Assembly: GCF_039555335.1 (NCBI RefSeq)
Contig: NC_092637.1
Span: forward strand, 39,892,526-39,956,525
Length of the DNA: 64,000 nt
DNA from: Amphiura filiformis
Taxonomy: Eukaryota; Echinodermata; Ophiuroidea; Amphilepidida; Amphiuridae
Reading direction: 5' to 3'
The translations under genes were made by a program, and so were the position numbers. Shown piece after piece: positions 27,601 to 36,600 of this stretch (position 1 is the first letter of the stretch; the number at the start of each line of letters is the position of its first letter). Below the pieces are notes generated by a model. The model did no database searches, was not told the DNA's origin, and saw only the letters and a list, made by a program, of their open reading frames with translations.

Positions 27601-30600
27601 ACCTCGATGTTTTCTAGAGGCCTTTAACATCGAGGCCTTTTGGCAGGGTGGGTCCCAACTAAGTAGCGATGTGATCTAGATGAAATGGTGCTCATCCTGC
27701 GTGATATAAAAACCTAAAACATATTTGTATGGATGATGAAATCGTCTCATTATGTCGATAATATATATCAATTTATATTTTGCACATTATCTTTCGCAAC
27801 GTTTAGTGAACACAACTTTTATCGAACTTACCAGTTGTCCAAAGGACATCACATACACCGTAGAATTAGGAACCGTTAACAAGGCAGTGACGTGGATAGA
27901 ACCGGTCGCATATGATCCTCACGGAGATGTGACTCTCGTCTTGCAATCCCATCATTCAGGCCAGGCATTCGAAGTTGGCAAACATGCAGTGACTTACGAA
28001 TTCACGAATGAAGCTGGCCATGTAGTAGTTTGTAACTTCACAGTTGTCATTGCATCAGGTAAGTTAAATCGGATTTCTGTACAAAATACATGTATTTTGC
28101 TTTATTTGCTTTATTTATTAGGTGATTAATACCGCCATTAAAACAGCTGGAATAGTTGAAACAAGCAACAAGGAAATTTTATAAACATATTTTATCAAAC
28201 AATAAAAGGTATTATTTGTATTAAAAGCTTGAAAGGGTAATTTCCAGTAACTAAATAGCGCCACCAATTTTGTCATTAATAGATACATTTTATATCCGAA
28301 AAAGCTTTAAAAATACCATAAAAGTGAATGATTTTGTAAAAGAGGGGAAATTAAAGTTGAGAACAACTAAAAAGCATCTGTATACATTAGCACGATATCA
28401 CTTTTAGCTGTTTAAGCCTAAAATTTAGTTATACATGATGTTTTGTTTGAAAAACTATATAATAAATGATCCCATCAAACAACCGTGCGCGCTCGACGTG
28501 TTGCACTCTTCGTCATGTTCACCGAGAGCTGGCCTGGTCCCGGGGTAGATGACATTTTTAGTTGGATTAAAACTAGTACGCCCTCAACATGCTTGCTGGA
28601 CATCATTTTGATATGGCGTACTTTAAATTCAATTTCCGATGAATAATGGGGAAATTATATTTCTCTACCCATTGTTTTCAGTTGATACAACACCACCAAC
28701 AGTTCTTGGTTGCCCAAGTGACATCACTACTGAGATTGAAAAGGGCACATGGGGAAAGTCAGTGACGTGGATCGAACCAACCGCTACTGATATATCTGGG
28801 AAGGTTACGCTCTTATCTAGAACACATGTCCCTGGTTCTCTGTTTTATCCTGGCCAATCTCTTGTGACGTATATCTACACAGATCCGTCGCACAATCTGG
28901 CTGCCTGCAGCTTCAACATCAACACAGTATCAGGTAAAATGAACTTTTGACATTTCATACTGTGATTAAATTTTAATCTAATACCGTATAACATGGACTT
29001 TCAATACTGCAGACCTCCACGGAAATCAACATGTCGTTTGTACCCCTTAAGCTCCCTTACTCCCGATTCCAGAATACAGCACCGTTTTTGTATTAATTTA
29101 TTATTAGAATATGATGAGAATTCATACTTTTAAATCCATTTTAATGGCATACCTTGTTTACTAGTTCATGCTGCTACGCAGCACTTCATTGCTTCTTCTT
29201 CTTTCCTGAAGTTGCTGCCGGAGGCGGCGCCAGAAACTGGTCGCAGCTGTTCTGTAACAAGGTATGTCACCAAAAAATGGATTTGATAGTATGAATTGCC
29301 ATCAAACAGTTATTATTGACAATCCAGATGAACCTAATATATACAACATAGCTATTTCATTATTAGAAAAATATCCTGTTTTGCCAAATGAAACATACCT
29401 AGATCCTCATCCTTTTATAGTCAGTTCTAACTGGCAATAAAATCTAATTTTAATATTTTTGCTATCCGAGGGACAATGTGCCAAAAATATTTTTGCATTA
29501 ATATACATTCATATTGCTGGAAAAATAAATAAAAAAATTCTACTTGGCACAAGTCAAAGGTTTCAAAATATTGAGTATAGGCTTAGCGTTTGCTCATAAT
29601 TTTAATAAAGTTATGTATTTTCATAATGGGTTATAATGAGATTAGAAAATGTGTTTTCCAAAAGTTAGAATGCATAACCTGAAATTGGTCTTTGTTCGCA
29701 GTGGACACTTCCCCGCCTCAGGTAACCTCATGTCCATACAACATCACCAATACAGTCCAAGGTAACGATACATCAGCTAAAATATATTGGAAAACACCGG
29801 AAGCTTTTGACTTATCAGGGGACGAGCTGGCTATAATCGCGTCTTATAATCCGGGAGACGAGTTTTCTGTTGGCACTACCAAAGTCGTCTATAAGTTTGC
29901 CGATTCAGCGCAGAATTCAGCAGCTTGTAGTTTCACTGTTACCATAGCAACTGTTACTATTGAAACAGGTAACTATAAAATATCAGGATATGTTGTAAAA
30001 TTTGTCAGCTTATACAGCACGGAATATTTTTGAATATTTTTTTGATATTTTAGACGTATTGTTATACATTTGTGTTTATAAAGTATTGAAATTAAATTGT
30101 TTTTGGGCGGGTGCGGCGTGCCGCACCCGCCCTTTATTCCCTGACTATTGACCTACTTTTTCACATACCCAAACACCCACAGAGGTGATAGTTTACGGCG
30201 AGTTTTGTAATTATTACTTGATTTTGATATGTAAGTAATACGATAAAGTCATCATAGGCAGTAATGTGTTTGTATTAAAAGAAATAACAAAAATAGTTAT
30301 TTAAGTAATAGAAATACTATTTGGAAATTGCAGCAAGATTTGCAGATGTTTTTATTTCAACAGTACCAGTTCACCAGTTTTGCTAGTTTTCCTAACCTTT
30401 GGGCTAAATTAATAGCATCGTGAAGGTCATATATATCATTTTATACTGACAGCTTTACTGTACTTTACAGCTTGTATGTACATTGTGCAGCTGATTGTGT
30501 TCAGTGTGTACATAGGCTATTTACTTTTCAAATCTTGTGACAAAGTGTGCTTGCTGATAAGGTATTATAGACAAATTATTAGAATGCATGTGCACCAGTA

Positions 30601-33600
30601 GAAATGGCCCAGGTTGAATAAAATAAACATATGAATGAATATCTTATTCCCTGGATTATTTTTGTTGGGACAAAACAATGATATAGTTTGACCCTTTGAA
30701 ATACAGTTATGTTAATCATAATAAAGTTACAAAGTTAAAAAATAATATCGAAATATCGTAAAATCAAACTTTTGCCCTCATAAGTTGTATCAAAACAACA
30801 TATTGAGGAAATTGATATGACAGATTTTTAAACTTTCCTATGGAAAGATACCCCAGCCCTGTTGTTTCACCAGAGAAGATGAGCAGAAGTCTTTCTATCT
30901 GATGATAAAAAAAACCTCTAGGTATGATTACGAAAATGTTTTAAATAACTATTATCTACAAAAGTTTTATAACAATGTTTTATATAAAATGTTAACATAA
31001 AACGTCTTCTGTTATGATGTGAAGGGTTAATATAAAAACAGGGAAAATCTGTTCCAACTGACCAGCAGGGAACCAAGGGATAAGCAATAGATAAGATTAA
31101 AATCAGGAAAATATGACACAACCTTCAATGGGGAATAACAAACGTATAAAGTTAAAAACTCTTTTAACTTTGTTTATACGTTTTGTGTTATTCCCCCATT
31201 GGAAATCGATGTTCTGTCATATTTTCCCCGTTGTTAATTGTGAAGATTTACTCATTCTTTCATTTCTACTGACAATGTTTCATTTGCCCGCCCTATTCCT
31301 TTTAAAGGAATTTTTATTAAAGAACCTTTCACCTTGTTTATTATTCTAAGTAATGGGTTGAATAATGCTTTACAATTGATTTTTTAACTTCCTACAGTCA
31401 ACATAATAATACAATAAAATCGTATTGTTTTTAATATGTTAACACAAAAAATGTCTAAAATACATAGGGTTAAATATTATAAAATGTAAAACACACATTA
31501 ATGTACATCATTAATGGTATGTAAATTTAAAAACTATGGAAGACATGATTTTAATATCCCACAAAGGAAGGTGTAGAATTTAAATTGAGTCTCCCATTCA
31601 GGTAATATCTATGTGGAAGATTAATGTCAGATCTTTCATAGTGTGTGTGTGTACAACTGAAATAGCCCATTATGCGGTTATTTCTACTTTTATAATTTAA
31701 CAGTTTACTTCTGAAGAGTTCGTTAATTCTGATTTAATTCTTCTTCTTAGCGTGTCCACGGCACAAGATTAAATGTGTTTCAGCCAGTGCTGCACACATT
31801 TTTCAGCATTCTCATTGTAAACTGCTAAGTCAGCAGTTGTGTATGTTTGCTCCAGTTGAGGGCAACACAGTAGGTGATCCATTGTTTGTGGTTCTGTTCC
31901 ACAATCGCAGGTTACATCTGTATTCTTTCGATATCCCCATTTGCTGAGGTTGAATTTACATCTTCCTACACCAGACCTTAACCTATTAAGGCATTTCCAT
32001 TCAACCCAACTTGCATCTGCACCAGGTGGTAGTTCTTCGCCAACAGGAATATTCAAAGTTGATGGGTGATTAGTAGATCTCACCTCCCATTTTGCTACTC
32101 TTTTACTGTTGGCTGATGTTTTAAGTGGAGTTACACTGTTCAGGAAACTATCTCTGGACTTCAGACGACTTTCTGGGGGACATGCCCAAACAGGGATGTC
32201 TTACATCAGTGACTTGGCGCTGGCGTTCTTTCATGCTTGCTACGTTACGTCTATACCTGCTAGAGTGTACAGGCTCTCAGTTGGCGTTGCTCGTAGACAT
32301 CCTGTTATCAGGCGACAGCTAGCATTCAGGGCTGTATCTACCTTCTTTGCATGAGGCGATCTCTCCTATACAGGGCATGCATACTCTGCTGTTGAGTAGC
32401 ATAGAGCCAAAGCCGTTGCCTTCAGAGTGTGAGCACTTGCACCCCAGCTTGTTCCGGTGAGCTTACTCAAGATGTTGTTTCTTGTACTGACTTTCATCTT
32501 TGTCTTAATTAAACAACGCTGATTATAACTCTGCCTTTTATCAACAGATGCAATTTCCTCAGCAGAATTCAACAATTGTCCGAAGGTAATAGACTCAACA
32601 CCATTAAAATCTGAGCAAGAATGCCAAGCAACGTGGGATGAACCAAAGGCGTCAGATGGTACACAATTATTATTTCAGACACACGCACCAGGAGTAACTG
32701 TTCCCAGCGGTACATCTATCATGGTAACTTACGTCTTCAAGAAGAACAGTCATCTGGCTCCGTGTACATTTACCGTGAAGTGCTCAAAAGGTTAGTGCGA
32801 TTTACGTGATTGTTAATAATCTGTAATATCAAAAGCCTTATCATAATCGGAAACCAAGCAACGTTGACAATGGCCCTTCTCCTCTATAATGTTGATCATT
32901 GTTAATTTTTTGATGAACCACTTTTGTTTCATTCCGTTTTGATAATCTTTATGAAGTTTATGCGTAACCAAACTGTAATTGTAAAATTAGTAAAATTAGA
33001 AATAAATACCACACTATTTCAAGCAGGAGGATTAAACATGACAAATGACCGCACAAAAAGTTACTTCATAGGTCTGTCACACTACGACGGACTGGATCAA
33101 CGTACATCACCGAATACAAACATATTTTATTCGGTGGAAAAATCACCAGTCCGGCAGAAGATTCGGTGGGATTTTGGGTCCGATTCCCGTTCGTCTCTCT
33201 ATGCGTTGTGGCCGCTAATAATCCTGCAGGCGTCTTATATCCGATCGTTCAACGTCCGACAAATGACCGGATTTGGGGTCCGATTCCCGTTCGTTTCTCT
33301 ATGCGTTGTGGCCGCTAATAATCCTGCAGGCGTCTTATATTCGATCGTTCAACGTCCGACAAATGACCGGATTTGGGGGTCAACGTCCGACAAATGTCCG
33401 GATTTGGGGTCCGATTCCCGTTCGTCTCTCTATGCGTTGTGGCCGCTAATAATCCTGCAGGCGTTTTATATTCAATCGTTCAACGTCCGACAAATGACCG
33501 GCGAATCCGTGGCAGAAAAGTGGGGGAGGAGAGGGTGTTTGAGAGGGTTTTTGACCCCTTAGAGGCAGTGACGTAGCAAGCACTTTTTGAGAGGGTGAAC

Positions 33601-36600
33601 AAATTGGGGAAAGACAACTTTTAAGGGGGAAAACTTTGACGAAAATTGTCAAATATTGGCTAATAAGTACAAAAGGGCTACAAATCTGATATGGTAACTG
33701 GTAGGAATTTGATATTGCGTCCTCTACCCTTCAGAAAGTGACCCTCCCTCAATACTACTTACATGCATAGGCCTACTAAATTACGTGCAATTTAACTTTT
33801 TCTCTTCTCTCTCTCTTCAATTTTTCTCACTTTCTTTTCTTTTTCTCTCCTTTCCCCTTTTTTCTACTTGTCAGTCACTAAAGTACTGGGGAAATATGAT
33901 ATCCCCCATGATCGATGCACATGTTCGCCATAGGCCTACATCCGGCACAAGCGCCTGCGAAACCTTGCAAACACCTGCGGTATATAAACGAAAGAATAAC
34001 GAACAAACCCAGGGTATATATACAGAACAGTACGAACACACATCGGACAACTTCCGAACATGTGTATTCGGCACACTCCGTTTCAAGTTTTGTGCATGCA
34101 CAAAACTTGAAACGTACTGTCGACGGACTAAACAAACATCACCTAAACACGAAACGCATTTGGCGGATAATAGCAGGACATATGAAGAACATAACACGAA
34201 CATTGACGAACACTAACGGATTTGCTAAAATACCATCCGTTTCTTATACGGAAGACCGATCCGGTGTAGTGTGACACTAACACGGTCTGGGTCAACGTAC
34301 ATCACCGAATGCAAAAATATGCTATCCGGTGGTGAAGGCCTCACATGAACGTATTTGCAACGAACACGGGCCGAGTGCAACGAACAAAGAACGAACATGA
34401 ACGAAAGGAGAGCGAACAAACTCCGGCAATATGCAGCACCATACGGACACACATCGGATAAATACCGAACATATGTATTCGGTACACTCCGTTCAAGTTT
34501 TGTGCATACACAAAACTTGCCGACGGACTTAACGAACATCACCTAACACGAAACGCATTTGGCGGATGGTAGCAGGACATAAAAAGAACATAAAACGATC
34601 ATTGACGAACAACAACGGATTTACTAAAATACCATCCGTTTCTTGTACGGAAGACCTATTCGGTGTAGTGTGACAGCTCTGTCAGAACTATTATTGCATT
34701 GACAATATTTTATGTAAGCGCATTTTGGTACTCCATTCACCCCCAAATTTAGTTAAATTTGAAATTGAAGTTTGAGGTTTAAACTATTAAACTGTATCAA
34801 AGGTATATTTTAAAACTGGTCAACAATACTCACTTTTTTTACCGTCATCAGCGGTGATAATAAATGCTGTTGGTACACTGACTGATGATTCTCCAGTGTT
34901 TCTAGATGTTATTGACAATGTCCTTTTTGTCCTTTGTGATGTAATGCCGATTGATTTGATTGATTTAAACTGTAACTTTAATAATTATACGTCACTATGT
35001 GATACAGAAAGTTTATTGGTTTCGGTCCGCTTTTGATGCTTAAGTTCTCACAATGTCACTACACGTACAATGTCACTATGTGAAACGGAGCATATCGGAC
35101 TTTCAGTGTCTTTTTGTACCTTACGCCACATCATCCGTCGCGTCATTATGTGAAACGGAAAGTTTTTGGGACGTTTCTGTAGCATACGCCAAATTTGCGC
35201 AATTTCATTGACTGATGCTGCTGACTCTGTGCCTAAATAAATGTCACCAAATCCGATTTTCGCCGCATCATATTGTGGTTGATGTTGTTCATACGTCATT
35301 GAGCTTTCTTACTTGAAAAACTTGATATTTACCATGTTTTACAAAAATGACCAACATCACCCTATACGCCACTATGTGGTGCGACCGATAGTTTGTTTGT
35401 ATGCTTGTTTCCAGTTGAGCTGTCTAAACAGACCCAGCAGAAAGCGGAATCCCCACTTTCTATTGCCGGGATAGTTACTGCAGCAGTTATCGGCATATGT
35501 CTGCTTATTGCTCTGCTGTTAGTGTGCTTCAGAAGGTATGCCTGATAATGTATATATTATACCAGGGAATTGTATTTACGCACTAATGACAGAAACTTTA
35601 TAACATTAGGTATTTTTTTCAATTATAGAAAGCTAGAAACTAATATCGAAATAACTCCCCACCGCCATGCATGTTCGTCTACCAAGTTCAATAATGCTTC
35701 ATAATTAGGAATAGTACAAGTCAAAATGTATTTAAATTTTTGCCTTTGATAGATTGCATACGATTTTTCGTTGGATTAAACAAAAACAAACAAACAAAAA
35801 GGCGCAGCGGTTTTATAGTGCACTACGCACAGACACAACGCCTATACATAAAAGGTTGTCGCTGACCACTACGACCCACACCGCGTTTACGTTCTGCGCT
35901 ACGATTTATAACTACAGAGATTTGACTTCAAAATCGTAAGCGCGATATTGATTAAATTATATCGCTGTTATTCAGTCATCTTAGGGTTTTTTTTTTTTTT
36001 AAATAAAGGCACTTAATTTATTGCCTACGTGACCAGATGGGCGCTGACATTACAGCTCCTAGACAGGATGTCTGGAAAAGTGACCTTTGACACAGCGGGT
36101 GGTCTTCCTGTGTATTTCAATTGGAAACGCATTCCGCTTGTGCCAAATTTCATGTCATCACGTTGCCAGACAAGTTTATAGTTTTATACTAAAGAGTTCT
36201 GCAAAAACAATTCTGTTGAATGATGCAAAATTCAGCAACCCATTTCCTAAACGGAAGTATTTTGACAGAAAACATGTAATCTACTCACTCATACACGCAA
36301 ATAGGGTGTACTTGGCTAGCGGAATATTCGTAAAGGTATGTTTTTGTTTTAAAAAATTAGACAATTTGTGAATTGAGATTGACAAAGTATCAAATGGAAA
36401 TAGAAGTTTACTAGCGTCTAAAATCACGTTGAATGGCCTTGACAAGGTTCAACAAGTTCTAAGTTTCCCTCCAAAATAAAAAATAATAAATAAATAGCAT
36501 AATTATTTCTTTGAGTTTTTTGACACACCTACGCAAAATTCTAAGAAAATCGGCCCTCGTTTAATGCCTGTAATCACGTCTTCAAAATAAGAGCGTGAAC

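Larger units (their letters stand above)
33075..34673. mobile_element. Composite TIR element with internal satellites
   Basis: GTCACACTAC (33075-33084) and GTAGTGTGAC (34664-34673) may form the ends. Inside are a 100-bp tandem repeat (33171-33500) and two related segments (34020-34271, 34435-34674), both with a CAAGTTTTGTGCAT hairpin and an AAAATACCATCCGTTTCTT stretch. The sequence GGATCAACGTACATCACCGA near the left is echoed at 34291. No coding capacity evident. Confidence 0.45.

Noticed and set aside
33785..34274. Overlapping long frames on both strands near 34 kb
   Set aside because: They arise from stop-poor repeat DNA with palindromes; both strands are equally open and no domain is visible.
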